Below, in pieces: positions 8,188-15,401 of a DNA stretch of 29,645 bases. Within the stretch, counting starts at the first letter, position 1. Each line of letters begins with the position of its first letter. This DNA comes from an uncultured Holophagaceae bacterium (GTDB lineage: Bacteria; Acidobacteriota; Holophagae; Holophagales; Holophagaceae), in assembly GCA_903919165.1 (NCBI GenBank), contig CAIXHJ010000496.1:1-29645 (forward strand), read 5' to 3'. Position numbers and translations under genes: made by a program. Below the pieces are notes generated by a model, which had not been told where the DNA came from, ran no database searches, and saw nothing but the letters and a program-made list of their open reading frames with translations.

Positions 8188-8944
8188 ATTTCTCGAAGGC
8201 CTTCATGAGCTCCATGGGCAGCGGGAAGACGATGGTGCTGTTCTTTTCCACCGCGATCTCGGTGAGGGTCTGCAGGTAGCGCATCTGGATGGCGGTGGGG
8301 TTCTGGCTGATTTTGTTGGCTGCTTCCAGCAGCTGCTCTGAGGCCAGGAGTTCACCCTCGGCGGCGATGACTTTGGCCCGCTTCTCACGCTCGGCCTCGG
8401 CCTGCTTGCCCATGGCGCGCTGGATCTGTTCTGGCAGGTCCACGCTCTTGAGCTCGACGCTGTTCACTTCCACGCCCCAGGGCTCGGTGGAGCGGTCGAT
8501 GATCTCCCGCAGCCGCAGGCTGAGCTTCTCCCGGTCCGCCAACAGCTCATCCAGACTGACCTCGCCGAGGATGGAACGGAGGGTGGTCTGGGCGATCTGG
8601 CTGGTGGCGTAGTAGTAGTTCTCCACGCCGATAATGGCCTGCTTGGGATCCAGCACTTTGGAATAGACGACGGCGCTGACCTTCAGGCTCACGTTGTCGC
8701 GGGTGATGACGTCCTGGCTCGGCACCTCCAGCACCGTGGTGCGCAGCGAGACCAGCACGGCCTTCTGGAACGGGCGCCAGATGAAGACCAGGCCGGGGCC
8801 CTTGGGGGTGTCGCTCACCTTGCCGAGGGTGAAGACCACCGCTCGCTCGTACTCGTTGATGACCTTGAGGCAGCTGAGGGCCCAGATCACCGCGAAGAGT
8901 ACGAGGGGACCAAGCAGTCCGAATGAGGCGATGAGGGTGTCCAT
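8174..8944 (-). CDS. Stomatin/slipin-like SPFH (Band 7) membrane protein
   Basis: SPFH proteins form oligomeric rings or cages on membranes and are linked to membrane microdomains and protease control. The 256-aa product has an N-terminal membrane helix (FGLLGPLVLFAVIWALSCL). A Band 7 domain follows with the slipin hallmarks INEYERAVVFTLGKV, GPGLVFIWRPF, VPSQDVITRDNVSLKVSAVVY, DPKQAIIGVENY and STEPWGVEVNSVELKSVDLPE. An Ala/Glu-rich coiled coil (AMGKQAEAEREKRAKVIAAEGE) and a C-terminal segment STIVFPLPMELM complete it. GGAGA lies 6-7 nt before the ATG. An NfeD partner, common for slipins, is not adjacent. It follows the MBL-fold hydrolase gene by 30 bp on the same strand, so the two probably form an operon. 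Confidence 0.93.
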   Translation of the reverse strand: MDTLIASFGLLGPLVLFAVIWALSCLKVINEYERAVVFTLGKVSDTPKGPGLVFIWRPFQKAVLVSLRTTVLEVPSQDVITRDNVSLKVSAVVYSKVLDPKQAIIGVENYYYATSQIAQTTLRSILGEVSLDELLADREKLSLRLREIIDRSTEPWGVEVNSVELKSVDLPEQIQRAMGKQAEAEREKRAKVIAAEGELLASEQLLEAANKISQNPTAIQMRYLQTLTEIAVEKNSTIVFPLPMELMKAFEKFSAK

Positions 8945-8974
8945 ATAGGATCTCCGGGGAAGGAACGATCCAGT

Positions 8975-9598
8975 CTACGCCCGAACGAAGGGGTTGGTCG
9001 CTGCTTCTGCTCCGAGGGTGGTGACGGGACCATGGCCGGGGATGACCAGGGTGGCGCCATCCAGCACGTAGAGTTCCCGGCGGATGCTCTGCTCCAGCAG
9101 TTCCCAGCTGCCGCCCCAGAGATCCGTCCGCCCCACTCCACCGCAGAAGAGCGTGTCCCCCGCCAGGAGCACCTTGCCCTTGACGAATTCACCGTGGAAA
9201 CAACAGGAGCCCGGCGTGTGACCCGGTGTGTGGAGGGTGGACAGCTTCATGTAACGATCTCCCGCTTCCAGGTCCGCCATCTCGGGCTGGGGAACGGTGG
9301 GCATCCCGAACATTCCCGTCTGCTGAGGTAGCGCCTCGATGAGGAAGGTATCGTCCCCGTGCAGATGCGCTGGGCACTGCCAAAGATCCTGTAATTCACG
9401 GGTGGCGCCCACATGATCGAAGTGGGCGTGAGTATGGAGGAGGGCCGTAACCTTGAATCCGAGGGCCTCCACCCGTCTGCGGATCTTCGCACCATCGCCA
9501 CCAGGATCCACCACCACTCCAAGGCCCGTGGCGGCATCCCACATCAGCGAGCAGTTGCAGCTCAGGGGGCCCACGGGGAAGGATTCCAGATGAAGCAT
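8975..9598 (-). CDS. Metallo-beta-lactamase fold hydrolase, glyoxalase II-like
   Basis: This 207-aa cytoplasmic enzyme has the binuclear metal signature HTHAHFDH (H55, H57, D61, H62). Later ligands are the His in HTPGHTPGS, the Asp in LLAGDTLF and the His in VIPGHGP. The opening LESFPVGPLSCNCSLMWD is typical of the short YcbL/glyoxalase-II-like hydrolases that lack the C-terminal substrate-binding domain of true GloB. The ATG at 9598 is chosen over 9628 because a weak GGA precedes it and homologues start near this point. The substrate, possibly S-lactoylglutathione or another thioester, cannot be read from sequence. It probably forms an operon with the stomatin gene and is divergent from the small membrane peptide gene. 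Confidence 0.9.
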   Translation of the reverse strand: MLHLESFPVGPLSCNCSLMWDAATGLGVVVDPGGDGAKIRRRVEALGFKVTALLHTHAHFDHVGATRELQDLWQCPAHLHGDDTFLIEALPQQTGMFGMPTVPQPEMADLEAGDRYMKLSTLHTPGHTPGSCCFHGEFVKGKVLLAGDTLFCGGVGRTDLWGGSWELLEQSIRRELYVLDGATLVIPGHGPVTTLGAEAATNPFVRA

Positions 9599-9714
9599 GG
9601 TTCCAGTGTGCCAAATCCGGAGGTACATTGGGGCTATGACGTCGGCGGTCCTCTTGATCTTCCTTGTTCACCGGACCGCGCCCATCGGCTTCCAACTTGC
9701 CCCATGAGGATTCC

Positions 9715-9843
9715 ATGCCCGACCTGCTCGTCATTTCCCTCCTTGTTATCGGCCCCATTGGTATCTGGTTCCTCATGCGGTTCCTGAATAAGGCGGGCTC
9801 CGGACCCGAGGGGAAAAAGCCCCCTGCCTCGCCCGAAGGCTGA
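9715..9843 (+). CDS. 42-residue single-helix membrane peptide
   Basis: A complete small gene with ATG at 9715 and TGA at 9841-9843. A well-placed GAGGA ends 4 nt before the start. The product begins MPDLLVISLLVIGPIGIWFLMRF, one clear transmembrane helix. A short Lys/Pro/Gly tail follows (NKAGSGPEGKKPPASPEG). It ends 10 nt before the GTG of uvrC, and uvrC itself has a poor ribosome site, so this peptide may couple translation of uvrC or form the first gene of the operon. I do not recognise a family. The helix, the basic flank and the ribosome-binding site make it more credible than a chance frame. Confidence 0.6.
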   Translation: MPDLLVISLLVIGPIGIWFLMRFLNKAGSGPEGKKPPASPEG

Positions 9844-9853
9844 GCCGTACGTC

Positions 9854-11668
9854 GTGGCCGTCCTCCGGACCAACCTCGAGAAGTCCCCGTTCCTGAAGCG
9901 CAAGCTGGGGGATCTGCCGTTGCGCCCGGGTTGCTACCTCTATCGGGACCATGGCGGAAACCTGCTCTACGTGGGGAAGGCCAAGGTGCTGCGGAACCGG
10001 GTGAAGTCCTACTTCCAGCAGAAGCGGCTGGATGCCAAGACACGGCGGCTGGTGGCCCGCATCTGGGATGTGGAACTCATCGTCTGCGAGACGGAGCTGG
10101 AAGCCCTCATCCTCGAGAACAACCTGATCAAGGAGCACTTCCCGCCCTTCAACATCCTCCTGCGTGACGACAAGTCCTACCCCTATGTGAAGCTCACCTG
10201 GAAGGAGGCCTTTCCGAAGGTCTTCGTCACACGCAAGATCCGCAAGGACGGCAGCCTCTATTTCGGTCCCTTCTTCCCCGCCAGCACCGCCTACCGCACG
10301 GCGGAACTGGTGTACCGGTTCTTCCAGATCCGCGACTGCGACATCGATATCGACGGCAAGCGGGGCCGGGCCTGCCTCAAGTACCAGCTCCACCGCTGCA
10401 CTGCCCCCTGCATCGCCGCCGTGGGCCAGGAGGCCTACCGCGAGCAGGCCAAGGAGGCGCGGCTGTTCCTGGAGGGCAAGCGCGATGAGCTGAAGGCCCG
10501 CCTGGAGGCAGCCATGTGGAAGGCCGCCGAGGCCGCCGCCTTCGAGCAAGCCGCCCTGCACCGGGATGCCTTGGAGCAGGTGGACGCCTGGTTCACCCGC
10601 CAGAAGGTCGCCAGTGCCGACCTCGATGACACGGATGTCTTCGGCAGCGCGGTGCTGGACGGGCGCGCCTGTGTGCATCGTCTGCTGTTGCGCGAGGGGC
10701 GCATGGTGGGTCGCCAGGAGTACCTGCTGGACGATGTCGAGGCCTTTGATGGCGATGTGCTGGCCCAGGTGATCCAGCGGGTCTACAGCGCCGATCCTGT
10801 GCCAGCCCGCATCCTCGCCGAAGTCGAACCGGCGGACGGGGAGCTTCTGGGTGCCTGGCTTTCCGGACTCCGGGGCTCCCGGGTGCGCATGCATGTTCCC
10901 CAGAAGGGCGAGAAAGTGGATCTGCTGGCCATGGCCCAGGAGAACGCGCGGTTGGCCCTGGAACGCAAATTCGAACCTGCGCGACTGAACGAGGCCGTGC
11001 TGGAGGGTCTCCAGGCCTTCCTCGGCCTGAGCCACCTGCCTCGCCGGTTGGAGTGTTTCGACATCAGCCACGGCCAGGGCCGCGAAGTGGTGGCCAGCTG
11101 CGTGGTGTTCAGTGATGGCGTTCCGGATAAGGTCCGCTACCGCCGTTTCAAGCTGACCAATGAACAGAACGATGATTTCGCCAACATGCAGGAGGTTGTG
11201 ATGCGCCGTTACCGGCGCATCCAGGATGAAAACAAGGCATTCCCGGATCTCGTCTTGATCGATGGGGGACTAGGCCAGCTTCACGCTGCCGAAGCAGCCC
11301 TGAAGGAACTCGGGCTTGATCACCTGGAGTTGGCGAGCCTCGCCAAGAAGGAGGAACTGGTCTTCCGACCGGGATCCAGCGAACCACTGAAAATCCCGAA
11401 ATCCTCGCCGGTACTCCAGCTCCTCCAGCGCATCCGCGATGAAGCACACCGCTTTGCCATCACCTACCATCGGGCTCTGCGAGCGAAGCGCACCCTGCAG
11501 ACTGAACTGACGCAGATCCCGGGCATCGGCCCGGCCACCGCAAAGAAGCTGCTCCAGGCCTTCGGCAGCGTGACCCACGTGCGCTTGGTCTCAGAATCCG
11601 ACCTCGCCCAAGCCATTGGTGGGGCAGCTACCCGCAAGGTCATGGCCTGGCGAAGCACACAGGTCTGA
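9854..11668 (+). CDS. uvrC: Excinuclease ABC subunit C
   Basis: UvrC makes both incisions around a bulky lesion after UvrA/UvrB loading. The product is 604 aa, the normal length. Domains in order are: GIY-YIG nuclease (about 20-100: LRPGCYLYRD, LLYVGKAKVLRNRV, LILENNLIKEHFPPFN), which makes the 3' cut; a region with four cysteines (CDIDIDGKRGRAC ... CTAPC, about 155-190); the UVR helix for UvrB binding (about 200-240); the RNase H-like domain for the 5' cut (ECFDISHGQG, LVLIDGGLGQLHAA); and a C-terminal helix-hairpin-helix (IPGIGPATAKKLLQAFGS). The GTG start at 9854 is 10 nt after the small membrane peptide gene. It has only a weak Shine-Dalgarno, but the GIY-YIG motif falls at the expected distance. 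Confidence 0.96.
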   Translation: MAVLRTNLEKSPFLKRKLGDLPLRPGCYLYRDHGGNLLYVGKAKVLRNRVKSYFQQKRLDAKTRRLVARIWDVELIVCETELEALILENNLIKEHFPPFNILLRDDKSYPYVKLTWKEAFPKVFVTRKIRKDGSLYFGPFFPASTAYRTAELVYRFFQIRDCDIDIDGKRGRACLKYQLHRCTAPCIAAVGQEAYREQAKEARLFLEGKRDELKARLEAAMWKAAEAAAFEQAALHRDALEQVDAWFTRQKVASADLDDTDVFGSAVLDGRACVHRLLLREGRMVGRQEYLLDDVEAFDGDVLAQVIQRVYSADPVPARILAEVEPADGELLGAWLSGLRGSRVRMHVPQKGEKVDLLAMAQENARLALERKFEPARLNEAVLEGLQAFLGLSHLPRRLECFDISHGQGREVVASCVVFSDGVPDKVRYRRFKLTNEQNDDFANMQEVVMRRYRRIQDENKAFPDLVLIDGGLGQLHAAEAALKELGLDHLELASLAKKEELVFRPGSSEPLKIPKSSPVLQLLQRIRDEAHRFAITYHRALRAKRTLQTELTQIPGIGPATAKKLLQAFGSVTHVRLVSESDLAQAIGGAATRKVMAWRSTQV

Positions 11669-11967
11669 TGGTCAGTTGGTGTGGTTACCCGGCAGACCTA
11701 GTGCGCCTCGCCTTAAATCAATGGATCTACGAGGATCGCGGACGAGGCACCCCTCCATCAGGGCAATGCCCCTCTGGCGCCCGTAAATGCGGTGCATTTG
11801 TGGGCTGTCACCCCTCTTGGGGGTGCTGCCCTCCAGGTATTGCACGCATGGCCTGCTCCAGCTCGCAAAGACTTGCAGACCTGGAGCCTCTCCCCAGACC
11901 CCTGCCACGTGGTGCCCGCGAACGTGTTGAATGATCCTGGGCATATCGCGTGGGCACCACTGGTGGA
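11669..11967. other. Intergenic region with several inverted repeats, no recognised gene
   Basis: About 300 bp between convergent uvrC and the membrane protein gene. Frames on both strands are open but have no ribosome site and no recognisable product. It holds three stem-loop candidates. AAATGC/GCATTT has a 3-nt loop (11785-11799). CACCCC/GGGGTG has a 5-nt loop (11809-11825). A larger imperfect pair, TGGTGCCCGCGA (11910-11921) with TCGCGTGGGCACCA (11945-11958), lies just downstream of the membrane protein stop. None is followed by a T-tract, so they are poor intrinsic terminators. It may be a decayed element or a transcript 3' end. Confidence 0.4.
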
Positions 11968-12423
11968 TCACCTCTCCAAGGCCTTCGCCCAGCGATCGTA
12001 CCGGGGCATCAGTGCCAGATAGAGGATGGGTGTCAGCAGGATGAATCCCCAGACATGACGCGCCGCATGGTCACCGACGAGGATCCAGTAGACCAGCCCG
12101 CAGAGGCTGCTGGTCTCGAGAATAGATGCGTAGAGCAGCCCTTCCCGCAGGATCACGGTGGGGCGTCGGGCCTCGGAGAGGACTTTGAATGTGCGAAGAG
12201 TCCTTACGCTCCGCCACCACACCCAGGCGGCCGTCAGGAAAACCAGGCCCGTGAAGAGGTAGCCAATCTGTTGAAAGATACCCTCGGGAACCTCGTTCCC
12301 GGGAGGAACCGCACCCGATTTCAGCAATCCGGCGATCAGGCCTGGGGTGCCGAGGCAAAGGACGAGGCCCAACCCATAGGCCAGGCGGTGAGCCGACCGG
12401 AGGGTGTTGGCTGGGCCATTCAC
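11968..12423 (-). CDS. Four-helix integral membrane protein, function unknown
   Basis: No family is recognised. The GTG at 12423 overlaps the scpA stop in a GTGA arrangement, with GAGG about 4 nt upstream inside scpA, so the gene is translationally coupled to scpA. Longer readings of this frame run inside scpA and are not credible. The 151-aa product has four hydrophobic segments: RLAYGLGLVLCLGTPGLIAGLL, the segment around IGYLFTGLVFLTAAWVWW, the segment around SSLCGLVYWILVG, and WGFILLTPILYLALMP. Short basic loops separate them (RSVRTLRTFKVLSEARRP), and the tail is RYDRWAKALER. scpB, the usual downstream neighbour of scpA, is replaced by this gene. A role in chromosome segregation is not implied by position alone. 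Confidence 0.75.
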   Translation of the reverse strand: MNGPANTLRSAHRLAYGLGLVLCLGTPGLIAGLLKSGAVPPGNEVPEGIFQQIGYLFTGLVFLTAAWVWWRSVRTLRTFKVLSEARRPTVILREGLLYASILETSSLCGLVYWILVGDHAARHVWGFILLTPILYLALMPRYDRWAKALER

Positions 12424-13235
12424 GCGGCCTCGGCGGCCTTGACGCGGATCTCGCCGAAAGCCTCCCCCTGAACCAGGGCGATGCGGCCCGTGCGGACCAA
12501 TTCCAGGATAGCGAGGAAGGTGAGCACCAGCTCCTCTCGCGTGCGCACCTGGCCTAGCAGCCCCTGGAATGGCTTCCAAAGGCCATCCTGGAGACTCCCA
12601 AGCACCTCCATCACCCGCTGCTCAATCGACTTGGGCTGAGTGCGGACCTCGACCGGCGGCGGGGGCATCAGGTGCTTGAGGGCTTCCCGGTAGGCCCCCA
12701 GCAGATCGAAGAGGGTGGCGCGGATGGGCTCTTCCTCCACACGCTTGTGGTCGTCCAGATCAATGCCCGGCGCGAAGGCGATCTTCTGCCAGTCAGACTC
12801 CCTGTCCAAGAGCATCTGAGCGGCGGCCTTCACCTGCTGGTAGTCCAGCAGCCGCTGCACCAGGGCCTCGCGGGGATCCTCCTCGCCGCACTCCTGGGGC
12901 GGACGAGGCAGCATGAGTCGCGACTTGATCTGCAGCAACTGGGCTGCCATGGCCACGAATTCCGCTGCGATCTCAAGGTTCAGCTCCTCCATGAGCTTCA
13001 GATACTCCATGTACTGCCGGGTGACCTCGGCCATGGGCAGATTCAAGAGATCCAGCTTCTGCTCATGGATGAGGTGAAGCAGGAGGTCCAGCGGGCCGTC
13101 GAAGGCCGAAAGATGGAGTGCCAGGCCGCGAAATTTCGTCTCGAAGCCTTTGGGTGGCTCGAAGGTCTTTGGAACCTTCGGTGCAGGCGCGACTTCAGCC
13201 ACAGATTCGGGGAATTCCCGGGGGGTATCGGACAT
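12420..13235 (-). CDS. scpA: Segregation and condensation protein A (kleisin)
   Basis: ScpA is the kleisin that bridges the SMC dimer heads and, with ScpB, forms the bacterial condensin. The 271-aa product begins with a Pro-rich leader of about 35 residues. The N-terminal kleisin domain follows (FDGPLDLLLHLIHEQKLDLLNLPMAEVTRQYMEYL, then EIAAEFVAMAAQLLQIKSRLMLP), then an acidic linker. The C-terminal winged helix contacts the SMC cap (SIEQRVMEVLGSL, REELVLTFLAILELVRTGRIALVQ). The segments match the family closely. The ATG at 13235 has a weak ribosome site. The gene overlaps the next one by 4 nt. scpB and smc are not in the window. Confidence 0.95.
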   Translation of the reverse strand: MSDTPREFPESVAEVAPAPKVPKTFEPPKGFETKFRGLALHLSAFDGPLDLLLHLIHEQKLDLLNLPMAEVTRQYMEYLKLMEELNLEIAAEFVAMAAQLLQIKSRLMLPRPPQECGEEDPREALVQRLLDYQQVKAAAQMLLDRESDWQKIAFAPGIDLDDHKRVEEEPIRATLFDLLGAYREALKHLMPPPPVEVRTQPKSIEQRVMEVLGSLQDGLWKPFQGLLGQVRTREELVLTFLAILELVRTGRIALVQGEAFGEIRVKAAEAA

Positions 13236-13290
13236 GGATTCATTCTACCCCGGGCCATGGTCCGTAAATCGCCACCGAAAAGGCAAATCG

Positions 13291-13330
13291 GACCACCGAT
13301 GAATACCGAACAAGATTTCAAACGGTGGTC
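13291..13330. promoter_or_regulatory. Inverted repeat in the scpA/lipA divergent promoter region
   Basis: Exact 8-bp arms GACCACCG (13291-13298) and CGGTGGTC (13323-13330) are separated by 24 bp in the 116-bp gap between divergent scpA and lipA. It could be a split operator, with half-sites about three helical turns apart, or chance. No convincing -10/-35 pair was found for either gene. Confidence 0.3.
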
Positions 13331-13351
13331 AATGAGACACAATGGTAGGCC

Positions 13352-14236
13352 ATGGCTCGACCTCCCGTTCTCCCAGGCCCCCGCCCCGATTGGCTGAAGA
13401 TCCGAATTCCTGCCCCAGAGGTGGTGGCCGAGGTGGAGGGGCTGATCCGGGAGCAACGGCTGGTGACGGTCTGCGAAGAGGCCCGCTGCCCGAACCTGCA
13501 CGAGTGCTGGGGCCTCCACCGGACGGCCACTTTCATGCTCATGGGCGATATCTGCACCCGGCACTGCGGGTTCTGCAACGTCGGCAAGGGCCGTCCCGGT
13601 GCACTCGATCCCGAAGAACCCCAGCGAGTGGCCGAGGCGGTGGCGCGCCTGGGTCTGAAGTTCGCCGTGGTCACCTCCGTAAACCGGGATGATCTGGCCG
13701 ACGGCGGCTCAACCCATTTCTCGGGGACCATTCAGTGGATCCGCACCTTGTCGCCTCACTGTGGCCTCGAGGTGCTCATCCCCGATTTCAGAGGCAGTAA
13801 GGCGGCCCTTTTCACCGTGTTGGAAGCCCGGCCCGATGTGCTCAACCACAATGTGGAAACGGTACCTCCCCTGTACCGGCGTGTGAGGCCTGACGCCGAT
13901 TATGACCAGAGCCTTGAGGTCCTGCATCGGACCGCGGACTGGCGGGACGTTCATGCCCCTTCCATGAGGGTGAAGAGCGGCATTATGGTGGGCCTGGGCG
14001 AGACCCCAGACCAGGTGCTGGAGCTCATGGCCGATTGGCGGCGGAACCGGGTAAATATCGCCACCATCGGGCAATACCTTCCCCCCTCCGAACACCACCT
14101 TCCCCTGCACCGCTACGTAGAACCCGCAGAATTCGACATGTACCGACAGAAGGGCCTGGAGATGGGCTTTCAACGCGTGGAATCCGCCCCACTGGTGCGG
14201 TCCAGCTACCACGCAGGAGAAAACTTCGGGGGCTGA
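13352..14236 (+). CDS. lipA: Lipoyl synthase
   Basis: LipA is a radical SAM enzyme that inserts two sulfurs into octanoyl groups on lipoyl domains. The 294-aa product shows both iron-sulfur sites. The auxiliary cluster has C41, C46 and C52 (CEEARCPNLHECW). The radical SAM CX3CX2C has C68, C72 and C75 (CTRHCGFC). The C-terminal RSSYHA serine that ligates the auxiliary cluster is also present (S284/S285). Family blocks VVTSVNRDDLADGG, HNVETVPPLYRRVRP, KSGIMVGLGET and QYLPPSEHHLP are intact. The ATG at 13352 gives the usual short N-terminus. No lipB or lplA partner adjoins. The convergent neighbour encodes a GcvH-like domain that lacks the lipoyl lysine. Confidence 0.96.
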   Translation: MARPPVLPGPRPDWLKIRIPAPEVVAEVEGLIREQRLVTVCEEARCPNLHECWGLHRTATFMLMGDICTRHCGFCNVGKGRPGALDPEEPQRVAEAVARLGLKFAVVTSVNRDDLADGGSTHFSGTIQWIRTLSPHCGLEVLIPDFRGSKAALFTVLEARPDVLNHNVETVPPLYRRVRPDADYDQSLEVLHRTADWRDVHAPSMRVKSGIMVGLGETPDQVLELMADWRRNRVNIATIGQYLPPSEHHLPLHRYVEPAEFDMYRQKGLEMGFQRVESAPLVRSSYHAGENFGG

Positions 14237-14246
14237 CGCCCCCGAA
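14225..14246. terminator. Hairpin over the lipA stop codon, probable bidirectional terminator
   Basis: TTCGGGGGC and GCCCCCGAA form a 9-bp stem with the 4-nt loop TGAC, so the lipA stop lies at the stem's loop end. On the minus strand GTTTTCT follows, a fair U-tract for ending the four-gene redox operon whose last stop is at 14271. On the plus strand only TCCTTAAAT follows, which is weaker. Confidence 0.6.
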
Positions 14247-14270
14247 TCCTTAAATGCATGTCTCATTCGC

Positions 14271-15392
14271 CTAGGCGTGGGCCTGAGTGGTCGCGCCCAG
14301 GAACTGCTGCTCAAATGCCGTCCAGTCAAGGGTGCCGCTGCTTTGAGGACCATTAGGGGTTCGCAGGCGGATGATCTCGTCCTGGTACCAATCGATGACA
14401 GGTTGTCCGATCTTCAATGAGGCGAGTTCATTGGCGAGATCACTGGGAGTCATCAAGCAGACCCAACCCCGATCGTAGGGGCTGTGCATGAGTTCGCCAG
14501 GATCGGTCTTGAGGTGGGCATTGTCATGTTCAATGCGGCCTGAGAGCGGGGCGGCCACATGGACCGTGCCTGCTGCCCCCTTTAGGGTGAAGAGCGGCTC
14601 GCCCGATTTTACGGTTCTGCCGCGCTCTGGAAGCACCACTTCCTTCACGGTACCCAGGGCCTTCCGCACGAAGTCGTCAATGCCGATACGGACCTGCCCT
14701 TCAGGCTCGATTCGCACCCAGGCGTGGCCTGCCGACAGGAAGGCTCCGCCTGGCACACAGAACTCAGAGGCGGGCACCACTTCAGCCATCTCCGGAGATA
14801 CGACCCGGACGTTGGGCCGCCGGGCCGCGTCCAGGCGGGCCTCACGCTTGATGAGCAGCTTCTTGGCGAAATCGCCAAGTTCATCGGCTGTGAATGGCTT
14901 CTGCACGTACTCGCAGGCGCCCTGCTGCAGGGTTTGGACCGCCGTTTCGATGCTGCCATAGCCGGTAATGACGACCACGTCCACGTCAGGGCGCAGATGC
15001 TTCACGGCCTTCACCACCTCCACGCCGTCCATGTCGGGCATTTTGAGGTCAGTGAAGACGAAGTCGTAGTCGTGACGCTGAACCAGTCCCAGGGCCTCGG
15101 GGCCATGTTCGACCGTGTCCACACTGAATCCCTCCAGCACGAGAATGCGTCGGAAGGAATCCAGCACCACGGCCTCGTCGTCAACGGCAAGGATCCGGGC
15201 CTTGGGATTGGGAACCTCCACCCGCTTGAGGCTTTTGGCCTCGTGGGTGAAATCCAATTTGATAGAGGTGTTGAGCACAGCTTCGCGAGCCTGGCGTTCG
15301 CGATGTTCCCGCCTCCGGCGCAGGGTTGTCCGCACCAGGAAGTCCATGCCCACGAAAGCCACGAACATGAAGAGAATCAGAATGGCGGTCAT
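14271..15392 (-). CDS. Membrane-anchored receiver domain fused to a GcvH-like domain without lipoyl lysine
   Basis: This is a 373-aa last gene of the redox operon with an AGGAGG ribosome site. One N-terminal helix (about 2-20) is followed by a basic stretch (RTTLRRRREHRER). A complete CheY-like receiver domain spans about 65-185: acidic pocket D71/D72, phosphoacceptor D115 (FVFTDLKMP), T143 and K165. A GcvH-type barrel spans about 218-330 and aligns without gaps to E. coli GcvH from GHAWVRIEPEG to APLSGRIEHDN, HSPYDRGW and SDLANELASL. At the lipoyl-lysine position (ESVKA in GcvH) it has KGAAG, so the residue is A274 and it cannot be lipoylated there. There is no DNA-binding or enzymatic output domain. 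Output is probably by protein contact at the membrane, which is inference. Confidence 0.85.
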   Translation of the reverse strand: MTAILILFMFVAFVGMDFLVRTTLRRRREHRERQAREAVLNTSIKLDFTHEAKSLKRVEVPNPKARILAVDDEAVVLDSFRRILVLEGFSVDTVEHGPEALGLVQRHDYDFVFTDLKMPDMDGVEVVKAVKHLRPDVDVVVITGYGSIETAVQTLQQGACEYVQKPFTADELGDFAKKLLIKREARLDAARRPNVRVVSPEMAEVVPASEFCVPGGAFLSAGHAWVRIEPEGQVRIGIDDFVRKALGTVKEVVLPERGRTVKSGEPLFTLKGAAGTVHVAAPLSGRIEHDNAHLKTDPGELMHSPYDRGWVCLMTPSDLANELASLKIGQPVIDWYQDEIIRLRTPNGPQSSGTLDWTAFEQQFLGATTQAHA

Positions 15393-15401
15393 GGTGACCT
15401 C

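Noticed and set aside
9773..11071. 432-codon minus-strand open frame opposite uvrC
   Set aside because: It is antisense to a complete, well-conserved uvrC; the translation is His/Gln/Leu-rich with no family features.
11672..11971. 99-codon minus-strand frame between uvrC and the membrane protein
   Set aside because: It has no ribosome site and no recognisable product, and it overlaps the end of the real membrane-protein gene.
14480..14740. Functional lipoylated GcvH
   Set aside because: The modified lysine is replaced by alanine in a gapless alignment, and no gcvT or gcvP gene is present.
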